From assembly GCF_001666755.1 (NCBI RefSeq), contig NZ_LZJC01000151.1, positions 1-64,000 of the forward strand: DNA of 64,000 bases, read 5' to 3'. Below the pieces are notes generated by a model that was not told the DNA's origin, did not search any database, and worked only from the letters and a program-made list of their open reading frames with translations. The translations under genes and the position numbers were made by a program. This document shows positions 23,811 through 33,252 of the stretch, one piece after another (the first letter of the stretch is position 1; each line of letters opens with the position of its first letter). The stretch comes from Mycobacterium sp. E1214 (GTDB lineage: Bacteria > Actinomycetota > Actinomycetes > Mycobacteriales > Mycobacteriaceae).

Positions 23811-24728
23811 GTGGACCGGGGTCTGATCGGGCTCGCGTTCGCCGCCGGCCTGGTCGCAGCCGTGAATCCGTGCGGCTTCGCGATGCTGCCCGCGTACCTG
23901 CTGTTGGTGGTGCGCGGGCACGGCGACGGCGGACGGTCGGCCGGGGCGCCGCTGGGACGTGCGCTGACCGCGACGCTCGGCATGGCGCTGGGCTTCGTGA
24001 CGGTGTTCGGGGTCTTCGGCGCCCTGACCCTCTCGGCGGCCGCAGCCGTCCAGCGGTATGTGCCGTACGCGACGGTCGTCGTCGGTGCGCTGCTCGTCGC
24101 GCTGGGGGGCTGGCTGCTGGCGGGCCGGTCGCTTGCCATCGCCGGTGCCGCGCGGCTGGCCGCGCGGTGGGCGCCGAGCGCCCGCCTCGGCTCCATGTAC
24201 GGCTACGGCGTCGGCTACGCGATCGCGTCGTTGTCCTGCACCGTGGGCCCCTTCCTGGCCGTCACCGCGGCCGGGCTGCGGGCCCGGTCGGCGGTCACCG
24301 GGGCACTGGTCTACGTCGCCTACCTGGCGGGGCTGACGCTGGTCGTCGGGGTCCTGGCCGTCGCGGCGGCGACGGCCAGCTCGGCGATCGTCGACCGGCT
24401 GCGTCGGCTACTGCCCGTCGTCAACCGGATCGGCGGGGCGCTGCTGATCGTCGTCGGCCTCTACGTCGCCTACTACGGCTATTACGAGCTGCGCCTGCTC
24501 CACGGCGCCGCCGACCCGCGCGACGCGGTGATCGCGGTCGCCGGTCAGGTGCAAGGCGCGGTCGCGGGCTGGGTGCACCAGCACGGGGTGTGGCCGTGGC
24601 TGGCGGCGCTGGCCGCGCTGGGCGTCGTCGCCGCGGGCCTGCGGGCGCGACGGCGCGATCCTGGGCGGGAAGCGGTGGCTAGCGGATCCAGCCGCGCCGC
24701 CGACCCCACAGGTCGCGGATCAGGATGA
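23811..24728 (+). CDS. CcdA/DsbD-type membrane thiol transporter
   Basis: A 305-residue polytopic membrane protein of the CcdA family, corresponding to Rv2877c. The N-terminal NPCGFAMLPAYL (first redox Cys with Pro) and a second Cys in SLSCTVGPFLAV are the expected pair that carries electrons from cytoplasmic thioredoxin across the membrane. Six or more hydrophobic segments are visible. Its tight linkage to mpt53 (four-base gap) indicates it keeps Mpt53 in the right redox state. GTG 23811 is used. The last 50 bases overlap the convergent DUF2631 gene. Confidence 0.88.
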   Translation: MDRGLIGLAFAAGLVAAVNPCGFAMLPAYLLLVVRGHGDGGRSAGAPLGRALTATLGMALGFVTVFGVFGALTLSAAAAVQRYVPYATVVVGALLVALGGWLLAGRSLAIAGAARLAARWAPSARLGSMYGYGVGYAIASLSCTVGPFLAVTAAGLRARSAVTGALVYVAYLAGLTLVVGVLAVAAATASSAIVDRLRRLLPVVNRIGGALLIVVGLYVAYYGYYELRLLHGAADPRDAVIAVAGQVQGAVAGWVHQHGVWPWLAALAALGVVAAGLRARRRDPGREAVASGSSRAADPTGRGSG

Positions 24729-24933
24729 ACAGCACCAACGCGGCGAACCCGAGCAGAAACCAGTCCTCGACGTGGCCGATGTGGTTGCCGCGCAGCATCG
24801 CCAGCAGGAAGACGAAGCCGATCAGGCCGGTCACGTGCCAGGTGCGGTGATTGATCCGGCTCCAACCCCAGGCCGCCGAGGGCACCTCGAAGGTGTCGAC
24901 GCCGTTGGAGTGCTCCACCTCGGTACTGGCCAC
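24679..24933 (-). CDS. DUF2631 small membrane protein (Rv2876-like)
   Basis: An 84-residue mycobacterial protein of the DUF2631 family, matching Rv2876 in position and sequence (WGWSRINHRTWHVTGLIGF then HIGHVEDWFLLGFA). It has two hydrophobic segments (about residues 33-50 and 56-75) and a basic C-terminus (RRRGWIR), so a small inner-membrane hairpin is likely. Function unknown. Its 3' end overlaps the CcdA-like gene by 50 bp in convergent orientation, and it is divergent from dxr. Confidence 0.85.
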   Translation of the reverse strand: MASTEVEHSNGVDTFEVPSAAWGWSRINHRTWHVTGLIGFVFLLAMLRGNHIGHVEDWFLLGFAALVLFILIRDLWGRRRGWIR

Positions 24934-25045
24934 GGCGCATCCCTTTCGGATCGGATCGGCTTGTTCCGATGAATTCTGGCATACCCGGCGCGCGGGCGTG
25001 GCGAGCAGATGGCCCGCCCCGGCTCACGGGCGGCACAATGAAACG

Positions 25046-26239
25046 GTGACCGATCCGACGACCGACGGGCAAACCGGCGCGCGCCTGCGCGTGCTGGTGC
25101 TGGGCAGCACCGGCTCGATCGGCACCCAGGCGCTCGAGGTCATCGCCGCAAGCCCCGACCGGTTCGAGCTGGTCGGCCTGGCGGCGGGCGGCGCGAACCT
25201 GGACACGCTGCAGCGCCAGCGCGCCGAGACCGGCGTGACGAACATCGCCATCGCCGACGAGCGCGCCGCGGAAGCGGCCGGCGAGGTGGCGTTCCGCGGG
25301 CCCGACGCGGCCACCCGGCTGGTGCAGGAAACCGAGGCCGACGTCGTGCTCAACGCGCTGGTCGGGGCGCTGGGGCTGCGGCCCACCCTGGCGGCGCTGG
25401 ACTCCGGCGCCCGGTTGGCGCTGGCCAATAAGGAATCCCTGGTGGCCGGGGGCCCGCTTGTCCTGGGCGCCGCCCGGCCGGGGCAGATCGTGCCCGTCGA
25501 CTCCGAACATTCCGCGCTGGCGCAGTGCCTGCGCGGCGGCACCCCCGACGAGGTCGCCAAGCTGGTCCTGACCGCCTCCGGCGGCCCGTTCCGCGGCTGG
25601 ACCGCCGCCCAACTCGAGGACGTCACCCCCGAGCAGGCCGGCGCCCACCCCACCTGGTCGATGGGGCCGATGAACACCCTGAACTCGGCCTCCCTGGTCA
25701 ACAAGGGGCTGGAGCTCATCGAGACCCACCTGCTCTTCGGCATCGACTACGACCGCATCGAGGTGGTGGTGCACCCGCAGTCAATCGTTCATTCGATGGT
25801 CACCTTCGTGGACGGCTCGACGATCGCGCAGGCCAGCCCGCCGGACATGAAGCTGCCGATCGCGCTGGCCCTGGGCTGGCCGCACCGGGTGCCGGGCGCG
25901 GCGCGCTCGTGCGACTTCAGCACTGCCGCCACCTGGGAGTTCGAGCCCCTGGACAGCGACGTGTTCCCCGCGGTGGAACTGGCCCGGCACGCGGGCGAGA
26001 CCGGCGGATGCCTGACCGCGGTCTACAACGCCGCCAACGAAGAGGCGGCGGCGGCCTTCCTGCGCGGCCGCATCGGGTTCCCCGCGATCGTGAAAACCAT
26101 CGCCGACGTGCTGCACGCCGCCGACCAATGGGCCCGCACACCCGCTAACGTGGATGAGGTACTCGATGCGCAGCGTTGGGCACGGGAGCGGGCGCAACGC
26201 GCCGTCGCCCGCGAACGCCCCGCCGAGGTCGTGCGGTGA
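25046..26239 (+). CDS. dxr: 1-deoxy-D-xylulose-5-phosphate reductoisomerase
   Basis: The second enzyme of the MEP isoprenoid pathway, 397 residues, converts DXP to MEP with NADPH and Mn/Mg; the fosmidomycin target. NADPH motif LVLGSTGSIGTQALEV, metal and substrate residues in VPVDSEHSALAQCL, LTASGGPFRG and HPTWSMGPMNTLNSASLVNKGLE (read in parts), and NAANEEAAAAFL are intact. GTG 25046 gives the family N-terminus; the open frame extends upstream to 24851 without support. It heads dxr-rip1-ispG, so two MEP-pathway genes bracket a protease. It matches Rv2870c. Confidence 0.97.
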   Translation: MTDPTTDGQTGARLRVLVLGSTGSIGTQALEVIAASPDRFELVGLAAGGANLDTLQRQRAETGVTNIAIADERAAEAAGEVAFRGPDAATRLVQETEADVVLNALVGALGLRPTLAALDSGARLALANKESLVAGGPLVLGAARPGQIVPVDSEHSALAQCLRGGTPDEVAKLVLTASGGPFRGWTAAQLEDVTPEQAGAHPTWSMGPMNTLNSASLVNKGLELIETHLLFGIDYDRIEVVVHPQSIVHSMVTFVDGSTIAQASPPDMKLPIALALGWPHRVPGAARSCDFSTAATWEFEPLDSDVFPAVELARHAGETGGCLTAVYNAANEEAAAAFLRGRIGFPAIVKTIADVLHAADQWARTPANVDEVLDAQRWARERAQRAVARERPAEVVR

Positions 26240-26278
26240 CGCCTCCGAACACAACGTCAGAAAGGTGCTGACAGCGAC

Positions 26279-27496
26279 ATGATGTTTGTCATCGGCATTG
26301 TGCTGTTCGCCCTTGCCATCCTGATCTCGGTGGCCCTGCACGAGTGCGGGCACATGTGGGTTGCGCGGGCGACGGGCATGAAGGTGCGCCGCTATTTCGT
26401 GGGTTTCGGCCCCACCCTGTGGTCGACCCGCCGCGGCGAGACCGAGTACGGCGTCAAAGCCGTTCCGCTGGGCGGCTTCTGCGACATCGCCGGGATGACC
26501 TCGGTCGAGGAACTGGCGCCCGACGAGACCGAGCGCGCGATGTACAAGCAGGCCGCGTGGAAGCGCGTCGCCGTGCTGTTCGCCGGGCCCGGCATGAACT
26601 TCCTCATCTGCCTGGTGCTGATCTACGTCATCGCGCTGATCTGGGGGCTGCCGAACCTGCACCCGCCCACCCAGGCGATCGTCGGCGAAACCGCTTGTGT
26701 CGCACCGGAAGTCGCTCCGGGCAAGGTTGCCGACTGCACCGGCCCCGGCCCGGCGGCGCTCGCCGGCATCCGCCCCGGCGACGTGATCGTCAAGGTCGGC
26801 GACACCCGGGTGGCCACCTTCGAGGACATGGCCGCGGCCATCCGCAAGCTGCACGGCACCGTGCCCGTCGTGGTCGAGCGCAACGGCACCCCGATCACCG
26901 CCTACGTCGACGTGACCCCCACCCAGCGGTTCGTCGCCGCGGGCGGGCACGACTCGGCGGCCCAGCCCTCGACCGTCGGCGCCATCGGCGTCGCGGCGGT
27001 CCGGGTGGCGCCGGCGCACTACAACGTGCTCTCCGCCGTGCCGGCCACCGTCGCGTTCGCGTGGAGCCTCACCGGCGAGGTGGGCAAGGCCCTGGTCGCC
27101 ATCCCGACCAAGTTGGGCGCGCTGGTGCACGCCATCGGCGGCGGCCAGCGCGACCCGCAGACCCCGATGAGCGTCGTCGGCGCCAGCATCATCGGCGGCG
27201 ACACCGTCGACCACGGCCTGTGGGTGGCGTTCTGGTTCTTCCTGGCCCAGCTGAACCTCATCCTGGGCGCGATCAACCTGGTGCCGCTGCTGCCGTTCGA
27301 CGGCGGACACATCGCGATCGCGGTCTACGAGAAGATCCGCAACCTCGTGCGGTCGGCCCGCGGCAAGGTCGCGGCGGCGCCCGTCAACTACCTCAGGCTG
27401 ATGCCGGCGACCTACGTCGTGCTCGTGTTCGTGGTCGGCTACATGCTGCTGACCGTGACCGCCGATCTGGTCAACCCGATCAGACTCTTCCAATGA
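26279..27496 (+). CDS. rip1: Site-2 membrane metalloprotease Rip1
   Basis: Intramembrane zinc protease of the site-2 family, 405 residues, orthologue of Rv2869c, which cleaves anti-sigma factors and controls envelope and lipid genes. HECGH at residues 21-25 is in the first transmembrane helix; a PDZ domain spans about 125-205 (GPAALAGIRPGDVIVKVGD); FDGGH with Asp341 is the third zinc ligand in a later helix. The C-terminal membrane segment ends YVVLVFVVGYMLLTVTADL. Two adjacent ATG codons (26279, 26282) are possible starts. Confidence 0.97.
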   Translation: MMFVIGIVLFALAILISVALHECGHMWVARATGMKVRRYFVGFGPTLWSTRRGETEYGVKAVPLGGFCDIAGMTSVEELAPDETERAMYKQAAWKRVAVLFAGPGMNFLICLVLIYVIALIWGLPNLHPPTQAIVGETACVAPEVAPGKVADCTGPGPAALAGIRPGDVIVKVGDTRVATFEDMAAAIRKLHGTVPVVVERNGTPITAYVDVTPTQRFVAAGGHDSAAQPSTVGAIGVAAVRVAPAHYNVLSAVPATVAFAWSLTGEVGKALVAIPTKLGALVHAIGGGQRDPQTPMSVVGASIIGGDTVDHGLWVAFWFFLAQLNLILGAINLVPLLPFDGGHIAIAVYEKIRNLVRSARGKVAAAPVNYLRLMPATYVVLVFVVGYMLLTVTADLVNPIRLFQ

Positions 27497-27517
27497 CGAC
27501 TCGAAGGAAATGACACT

Positions 27518-28684
27518 GTGAACGTTGGCCTGGGCATGCCGGCGCCCCCGGCGCCCACGCTCGCCCCGCGGCGGACCACGCGCCAACTGATGGTCCGCGA
27601 CGTCGGGGTCGGCAGCGACTATCCGATCTCGGTGCAGTCGATGTGCACCACGAAGACCCACGATGTCAACTCGACGCTGCAGCAGATCGCCGAGCTGACC
27701 ACCGCCGGCTGCGACATCGTCCGGGTGGCGTGCCCGCGCCAGGAGGACGCCGACGCGCTGCCGGCGATCGCCAAGAAGAGCAAGATTCCGGTGATCGCCG
27801 ACATCCACTTCCAGCCGAAGTACATCTTCGCCGCGATCGACGCCGGGTGCGCCGCGGTGCGCGTGAACCCCGGCAACATCAAGGAATTCGACGGCCGGGT
27901 CGGCGAGGTCGCCAAAGCCGCCGCGGCGGCGGGCATCCCGATCCGCATCGGCGTCAACGCCGGGTCGCTGGACAAGCGGTTCATGGAGAAGTACGGCAAG
28001 GCCACACCCGAGGCCCTCGTCGAGTCCGCGCTGTGGGAGGCCTCGCTGTTCGAGGAGCACGGCTTCGGCGACATCAAGATCAGCGTCAAGCACAACGACC
28101 CGGTCGTCATGGTGGCCGCCTACGAGCAGCTCGCCGAGCAATGCGACTACCCGCTGCACCTCGGCGTCACGGAGGCCGGCCCCGCGTTCCAGGGCACCAT
28201 CAAGTCCGCGGTCGCCTTCGGTGCGCTGCTGTCGCGGGGCATCGGCGACACCATCCGGGTGTCGTTGTCCGCGCCCCCGGTCGAAGAGGTCAAGGTCGGC
28301 ACGCAGATCCTGGAGTCGTTGAACCTGCGGCCCCGGTCGCTGGAGATCGTGTCCTGCCCGTCGTGCGGGCGCGCGCAGGTGGACGTCTACACGCTGGCCA
28401 ACGAGGTGACGGCCGGCCTGGACGGCCTGGACGTGCCGCTGCGCGTCGCGGTGATGGGCTGCGTGGTGAACGGGCCGGGCGAGGCCCGCGAGGCCGACCT
28501 GGGCGTCGCGTCGGGAAATGGCAAGGGGCAGATCTTCGTTCGCGGCGAGGTGATCAAGACGGTGCCCGAGGCGCAGATCGTCGAGACGCTGATCGAGGAA
28601 GCCATGCGCATCGCCGCCGAGATGAACGACGATCACGGTCCGGACGCAACACCCAGCGGTTCGCCGGTTGTGACCGTAAGCTGA
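27518..28684 (+). CDS. ispG: 4-hydroxy-3-methylbut-2-enyl diphosphate synthase
   Basis: GcpE/IspG, 388 residues, converts MEcPP to HMBPP with a 4Fe-4S cluster in the MEP pathway. The cluster ligands Cys280 and Cys283 (CPSCGRAQVD) and Cys315 (MGCVVNGPGE, with the catalytic Glu322) are intact, as are QSMCTTKTHDVNSTL, VADIHFQPKY, RVNPGNIKEFDG and IGVNAGSLDKRF. GTG 27518 follows rip1 by 21 bp. It matches Rv2868c. Confidence 0.97.
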   Translation: MNVGLGMPAPPAPTLAPRRTTRQLMVRDVGVGSDYPISVQSMCTTKTHDVNSTLQQIAELTTAGCDIVRVACPRQEDADALPAIAKKSKIPVIADIHFQPKYIFAAIDAGCAAVRVNPGNIKEFDGRVGEVAKAAAAAGIPIRIGVNAGSLDKRFMEKYGKATPEALVESALWEASLFEEHGFGDIKISVKHNDPVVMVAAYEQLAEQCDYPLHLGVTEAGPAFQGTIKSAVAFGALLSRGIGDTIRVSLSAPPVEEVKVGTQILESLNLRPRSLEIVSCPSCGRAQVDVYTLANEVTAGLDGLDVPLRVAVMGCVVNGPGEAREADLGVASGNGKGQIFVRGEVIKTVPEAQIVETLIEEAMRIAAEMNDDHGPDATPSGSPVVTVS

Positions 28685-28738
28685 ATAGCGGCCGGCGTCG
28701 TTTGGCCGCTTCGATTCGCACCACAGAGAGTTCGCCAC

Positions 28739-29593
28739 ATGTCGGCTCCGCCCCTGTTCCGCCTAGTCGGCGACCGACGGGTGTCCGTGGTGCGCGACGC
28801 CGCGGCCGTCTGGCGGGTGCTCGACGACGACCCGGTGGGGTCGTGCATGGTCGCGGCCCGCGTCGCCGACCACGGCATCGACCCGAACTCGATCGGCGGC
28901 GAACTGTGGACGCTGCGCGGGGCTGAAGAATCGCTGTGCTTCGCGGGGGCGAACCTGATTCCGCTGCGCGGCGCGGCGGCCGACCTGAACGCCTTCGCCG
29001 ACGAGGCGATGCGCGGCACGCGGCGCTGTTCGTCGCTGGTGGGCCGCGCCGAGTTGGTGATGCCCATGTGGGAGCGGCTCGAGCCGGCGTGGGGCCCGGC
29101 CCGCGACGTCCGCGACCACCAGCCGCTGCTGGCCCTGACCAAGCACCCCGCCTGCGACATCGACCCCGCGGTGCGCCAGGTGCGGCCGGAGGAGCTGGAC
29201 GCCTACCTGGTGGCGGCCGTCGACATGTTCATCGGCGAGGTGGGGGTCGACCCCCGGCTCGGTGACGGCGGCCGGGGTTACCGGCGCCGGGTGGCCAGCC
29301 TGATCGCCGCCGGGCGCGCCTGGGCGCGCTTCGAACACGGCCAGGTCGTCTTCAAGGCCGAGGTGGGGTCGCAGTCGCCCAGCGTCGGCCAGATCCAGGG
29401 GGTCTGGGTGCACCCCGAGATGCGGGGGCGAGGGCTCGGGACCGCCGGCACCGCCACCGTGGCCGCGGTGATCGTGGGCACCGGGCGCACCGCCAGCCTG
29501 TACGTGAACAGCTTCAACGCGGTGGCGCGCGCCGCTTACGCGCGGGCGGGCTTCACCGAGGTCGGGACCTTCGCCACGGTCCTGCTGGACTGA
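28739..29593 (+). CDS. GNAT acetyltransferase with DUF4081 N-terminal domain
   Basis: A 284-residue protein, orthologue of Rv2867c. The N-terminal half (to about 150; DUF4081-like, with VARVADHGIDP and LIPLRGAAADLNAFAD) is fused to a C-terminal GNAT domain whose acetyl-CoA motif is VWVHPEMRGRGLGTAGTATV, followed by LYVNSFNAVARAAYARAGF. Substrate unknown; the family may acetylate small molecules or proteins. It follows ispG by 54 bp on the same strand and is likely expressed with the dxr-rip1-ispG group. Confidence 0.85.
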   Translation: MSAPPLFRLVGDRRVSVVRDAAAVWRVLDDDPVGSCMVAARVADHGIDPNSIGGELWTLRGAEESLCFAGANLIPLRGAAADLNAFADEAMRGTRRCSSLVGRAELVMPMWERLEPAWGPARDVRDHQPLLALTKHPACDIDPAVRQVRPEELDAYLVAAVDMFIGEVGVDPRLGDGGRGYRRRVASLIAAGRAWARFEHGQVVFKAEVGSQSPSVGQIQGVWVHPEMRGRGLGTAGTATVAAVIVGTGRTASLYVNSFNAVARAAYARAGFTEVGTFATVLLD

Positions 29594-29759
29594 GCGCCGG
29601 GGCGCGGCGGCCAGGTGCTCGAGGGCGCGGCTGCATCAGGCACGCTGGCGCCACCGGTGGCCCACGAACGCGCCACCGCCTGGCGTAACCCGTCCATAAC
29701 GATTCGGCGTCGGTGTGTCGGCGCGGCTGCCGACGCCTCAGTTCTTAACATCAGCAACG

Positions 29760-31580
29760 ATGGTAACGAGAACAACATTGGCCTCAGGTGCCTCAGTGGT
29801 CTTGCTCGTCGCGGCGATCGGCCTGTCGGCGTGCACGCCACGCCCCGAAGGCCCCGGCCCCGCGGCGGAGAAGTTCTTCCACGCGCTGGCCATCGGTGAC
29901 ACCGCGACGGCCGCGCAACTGAGCGACAGCCCGAACGACGCGCGCGAGGCGCTCAACGCCGCGTGGGCCGGGCTGCAGGCCAGCCACCTGGACGCGCAGA
30001 TCCTCAACGCCAAGTACGCCGAGGACACCGGCACGGTCAACTATCGGTTCACCTGGCACCTGCCCAAGAACCGGAACTGGAGCTACGACGGCCAGCTCCG
30101 GATGGCGCGCGACGAGGGCCGCTGGGAGGTCCGTTGGACCACCACGGCGCTGCACCCGAAGCTGGGCGAGCACCAGACGTTCGCCCTGCGGGCCGACCGG
30201 CCCCGCCGCGCCTCGGTGAACGACCTGGGCGGCAGCGACGTCCTGGTGCCCGGCTTCGTGTACCACTACGCGCTCGACGCCACCAAGGCCGGCCCGCCGC
30301 AGTCGCTGAGTTTCACCACCCACTCGATCGTCGACGTGTTGCGGCCCTTCAACGACACGCTGACCGACCCGCAGCTGCTCGCCGAGCGGGCCAGCTCGTC
30401 GGCCAACCAGGTGGACCTGGGGGTGACTCTGCTGCCCGCCGACAACGACAAGGTGTTCCCGCTGATCGGCCGGTTGCCGGGCATCGTGGTCACCCCGCAA
30501 CCCGAAATGCTGCCCACCGACCCGCATTTCGCGCCATCGGTCGTCGCCGCGGTCAAGAAGTCCGTGGCCGACCAACTTGACGGCGAGGCCGGCTGGCGGG
30601 TCGTGAGCGTCAACCAGAACGGCGTCGAGCTCGAGGTGCTGCACGAGGTGGAGGGCTCACCGGCGCCGTCGGTGTCGATCACGCTGGACCGCGTCGTGCA
30701 GAACGCCGCCCAACGCGCGGTCGACAACAAGGGCGGCAAGGCGATGATCGTCGTCATCAAGCCGTCGACCGGCGAGATCCTGGCGATCGCCCAGAACGGC
30801 GGCGCCGACGCCGACGGCCTGCCCGCCACCAACGGCCTGTTCCCGCCCGGCTCGACCTTCAAGATGATCACCGCCGGCGCGGCCGTCGACCGCGACATGG
30901 CCACGCCCAACTCCATGCTCGGCTGCCCCGGCCACCTCGACATCGGGCACCGCACCGTTCCCAACTACGGCGGTTTCGACCTCGGCGTCGTGTCGCTGTC
31001 GCGGGCGTTCGCCAGCTCGTGCAACACCACGTTCGCCGAACTGAGCAGCAAGATGCCGCCCCGCGGCCTGACCCAGACGGCCGCCCAGTATGGAATCGGC
31101 CTGGATTACTCGATGGACGGCGTGAGCACGGTGACGGGCTCGGTGCCGCCGACGGTGGACCTGGCCGAACGCACGGAGGACGGCTTCGGCCAGGGCAAGG
31201 TGCTGGCCAGCCCGTTCGGCATGGCCCTGGTGGCCGCGACCGTGGCCGCCGGGCGGACCCCGGTGCCGCAGCTGATCGCGGGGCGGCAGACGGCGGTCCA
31301 GGGCGACGCCACGCCGATCAGCCCCAAGATGGTCGACGCGCTGCGGCCCATGATGCGGCTGGTGGTCACCAACGGCACCGCGAAGGAGATCGCCGGGTGC
31401 GGCGAGGTGTACGGCAAGACCGGTGAGGCGGAGTTCCCCGGGGGATCGCACTCCTGGTTTGCCGGCTACCGCGGCGACCTCGCCTTCGCTTCGCTCATCG
31501 TCGGCGGCGGCAGCTCCGAGTGGGCGGTGCGCATGACGAAGTTCATGTTCGAGGCGCTGCCGCCGAACTTCCTGGCCTGA
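29760..31580 (+). CDS. Penicillin-binding lipoprotein (PBP2-like transpeptidase)
   Basis: A 606-residue exported class-B-like PBP, orthologue of Rv2864c. The signal peptide ends in the lipobox LSAC (Cys at residue 22), predicting a lipoprotein. An NTF2-like/MecA-type N-terminal domain (EKFFHALAIGDTATAAQLSD) and a dimer region precede the transpeptidase domain with S365-TF-K368 (STFK), S420-C-N422 and K553-TG. It should crosslink peptidoglycan at the cell surface and bind beta-lactams. ATG 29760 matches the M. tuberculosis start; the longer frame to 29715 is ignored. Confidence 0.94.
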   Translation: MVTRTTLASGASVVLLVAAIGLSACTPRPEGPGPAAEKFFHALAIGDTATAAQLSDSPNDAREALNAAWAGLQASHLDAQILNAKYAEDTGTVNYRFTWHLPKNRNWSYDGQLRMARDEGRWEVRWTTTALHPKLGEHQTFALRADRPRRASVNDLGGSDVLVPGFVYHYALDATKAGPPQSLSFTTHSIVDVLRPFNDTLTDPQLLAERASSSANQVDLGVTLLPADNDKVFPLIGRLPGIVVTPQPEMLPTDPHFAPSVVAAVKKSVADQLDGEAGWRVVSVNQNGVELEVLHEVEGSPAPSVSITLDRVVQNAAQRAVDNKGGKAMIVVIKPSTGEILAIAQNGGADADGLPATNGLFPPGSTFKMITAGAAVDRDMATPNSMLGCPGHLDIGHRTVPNYGGFDLGVVSLSRAFASSCNTTFAELSSKMPPRGLTQTAAQYGIGLDYSMDGVSTVTGSVPPTVDLAERTEDGFGQGKVLASPFGMALVAATVAAGRTPVPQLIAGRQTAVQGDATPISPKMVDALRPMMRLVVTNGTAKEIAGCGEVYGKTGEAEFPGGSHSWFAGYRGDLAFASLIVGGGSSEWAVRMTKFMFEALPPNFLA

Positions 31581-31647
31581 CGCCGGTGGGCCGCCCGGCA
31601 CCGCGGCGTAAATTCGGGGGCGATGGTTGTCGGCGTCAGGAAAGGCC

Positions 31648-32235
31648 ATGACGGAGCCCGGTAAAGACATGGTGGCGTTGCGGGTCTCGGACGCCGACCG
31701 GAACGGCACGATGCGGCGGCTGCACAACGCCGTTGCGCTCGGGCTGATCGATATCGACGAGTTCGAACAGCGCTCGTCGCAGGTCTCCTACGCGCGCACC
31801 CGCGGCGAGCTGGACGGCCTGGTCGGCGACCTGCCGGGTCCCGGCGCCATCGTCACTTCCGCCGCCGACCGGGTGGAGCTGCGCGGCTGGGCGGGGTCCC
31901 TCAAACGCCACGGCGAATGGATGGTGCCCACCCGGCTGGCCCTGGTCCGCCGGGTGGGGTCGGTGCACCTGGACCTGACCAGGGCGCGGTTCGCCGGCCC
32001 CGTGGTGGTGATCGAACTCGACATGCGCCTCGGTTCGGTCGAGATCCGGTTGCCCGACGGCGCCAGCGCGTCCATCGACGACGTCGAGGTCTACGGCGGC
32101 AGCGCCAGCGACCGGCGCAAGGACGCGCCCGGGGAGGGCCGCCCCCACGTCGTGCTCACCGGCCGCGTGGTGTGCGGGTCGGTGATCATCCGCGGACCCC
32201 GCCGGTCGCTGCGGCGCCGCGCCCGGCCGGCCTGA
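31648..32235 (+). CDS. DUF1707 domain protein
   Basis: A 195-residue actinobacterial protein. The N-terminal 55 residues are the DUF1707 motif (MVALRVSDADRNGTMRRLHN, then AVALGLIDIDEFEQRSS and ARTRGELDGLVGDLP), a SHOCT-like helix-turn unit, joined to a beta-rich C-terminal half (VELRGWAGSLKRHGEW; LGSVEIRLPDGAS) related to DUF2154-type domains. Function unknown; such proteins are often linked to membrane or envelope functions. ATG 31648 has AGGAAAGG upstream; TTG/GTG starts further up are rejected. The C-terminus is Arg-rich. Confidence 0.8.
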   Translation: MTEPGKDMVALRVSDADRNGTMRRLHNAVALGLIDIDEFEQRSSQVSYARTRGELDGLVGDLPGPGAIVTSAADRVELRGWAGSLKRHGEWMVPTRLALVRRVGSVHLDLTRARFAGPVVVIELDMRLGSVEIRLPDGASASIDDVEVYGGSASDRRKDAPGEGRPHVVLTGRVVCGSVIIRGPRRSLRRRARPA

Positions 32236-32390
32236 CGACGGCGCGGGGCGCCCGGAGCGGCCGGGTGTGCAGCCACGGCGGTGCTACCGCCGAATTACCG
32301 CCACCCGAGCACACTCGACGCCGCCGGCGCACGCCCGGCGGCCCACGCGGTCGCCGACGCGTGGCGGTCACCAGCTATTAAGCTGGTCGT

Positions 32391-33248
32391 ATGCCCGCCC
32401 GCACCGCCCTCGCCCCCGGCGAACTGTCCGCGACCCTGCCGGTGCCCGCCCGCATCGCCCGTCCCGAATACGTGGGCAAGCGCACCGCCCAGGAGGGCAG
32501 CGAGCCGTGGGTGCAGACGCCCGACGTCATCGAGAGGATGCGCGTGGCCGGCCGGATCGCGGACCGCGCCCTGGCCGAGGCGGGCAAGGCGGTGGCGCCC
32601 GGGGTGACCACCGACGAGCTCGACCGGATCGCCCACGACTACATGATCGACCACGGCGCCTACCCCTCGACCCTGGGCTACAAGGGCTACCCGAAGTCGT
32701 GCTGCACGTCGCTGAACGAGGTGATCTGCCACGGCATCCCGGACTCGACGGTCATCCAGGACGGTGACATCGTCAACATCGACGTCACCGCCTACATCGA
32801 CGGCGTGCACGGCGACACCAACGCCACCTTCCTCGCCGGTGACGTCAGGGAGGAGCACCGGCTGCTGGTCGAGCGCACCCACGAGGCGACGATGCGCGCG
32901 ATCAACGCCGTCAAGCCTGGCCGGGCGCTCTCGATCGTCGGCCGCGTCATCGAGTCGTACGCAAACCGGTTCGGCTACAACGTCGTTCGCGATTTCACCG
33001 GGCACGGCATCGGCACCACCTTCCACAACGGGCTGGTGGTGCTGCACTACGACCAACCCTCCATCACCACCGTCCTGCAGCCGGGGATGACGTTCACCAT
33101 CGAACCGATGATCAACCTCGGCGGCCTGGACTACGAGATCTGGGACGACGGCTGGACCGTGGTCACCAAGGACCGCAAGTGGACCGCCCAGTTCGAGCAC
33201 ACGCTGCTGGTGACCGACACCGGCGTCGAGATCCTCACGCTGCCGTGA
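32391..33248 (+). CDS. mapB: Methionine aminopeptidase
   Basis: Type I methionine aminopeptidase, 285 residues, orthologue of Rv2861c (MapB), with the same length. The 40-residue N-terminal extension (Pro-rich, SH3-ligand-like WVQTPDVIE) is typical of the mycobacterial MapB form. The five metal ligands lie in NIDVTAYIDGVHGDTNATF (two Asp), TGHGIGTTFHN (His), FTIEPMINLG (Glu) and TAQFEHTLLVT (Glu). It removes the initiator Met from nascent proteins. cobQ follows after four bases. Confidence 0.97.
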   Translation: MPARTALAPGELSATLPVPARIARPEYVGKRTAQEGSEPWVQTPDVIERMRVAGRIADRALAEAGKAVAPGVTTDELDRIAHDYMIDHGAYPSTLGYKGYPKSCCTSLNEVICHGIPDSTVIQDGDIVNIDVTAYIDGVHGDTNATFLAGDVREEHRLLVERTHEATMRAINAVKPGRALSIVGRVIESYANRFGYNVVRDFTGHGIGTTFHNGLVVLHYDQPSITTVLQPGMTFTIEPMINLGGLDYEIWDDGWTVVTKDRKWTAQFEHTLLVTDTGVEILTLP

Positions 33249-33252
33249 ACCG

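Noticed and set aside
25781..28738. A 985-codon minus-strand frame
   Set aside because: Antisense to rip1, ispG and dxr, which have intact catalytic motifs; the frame is a consequence of high GC and codon bias.
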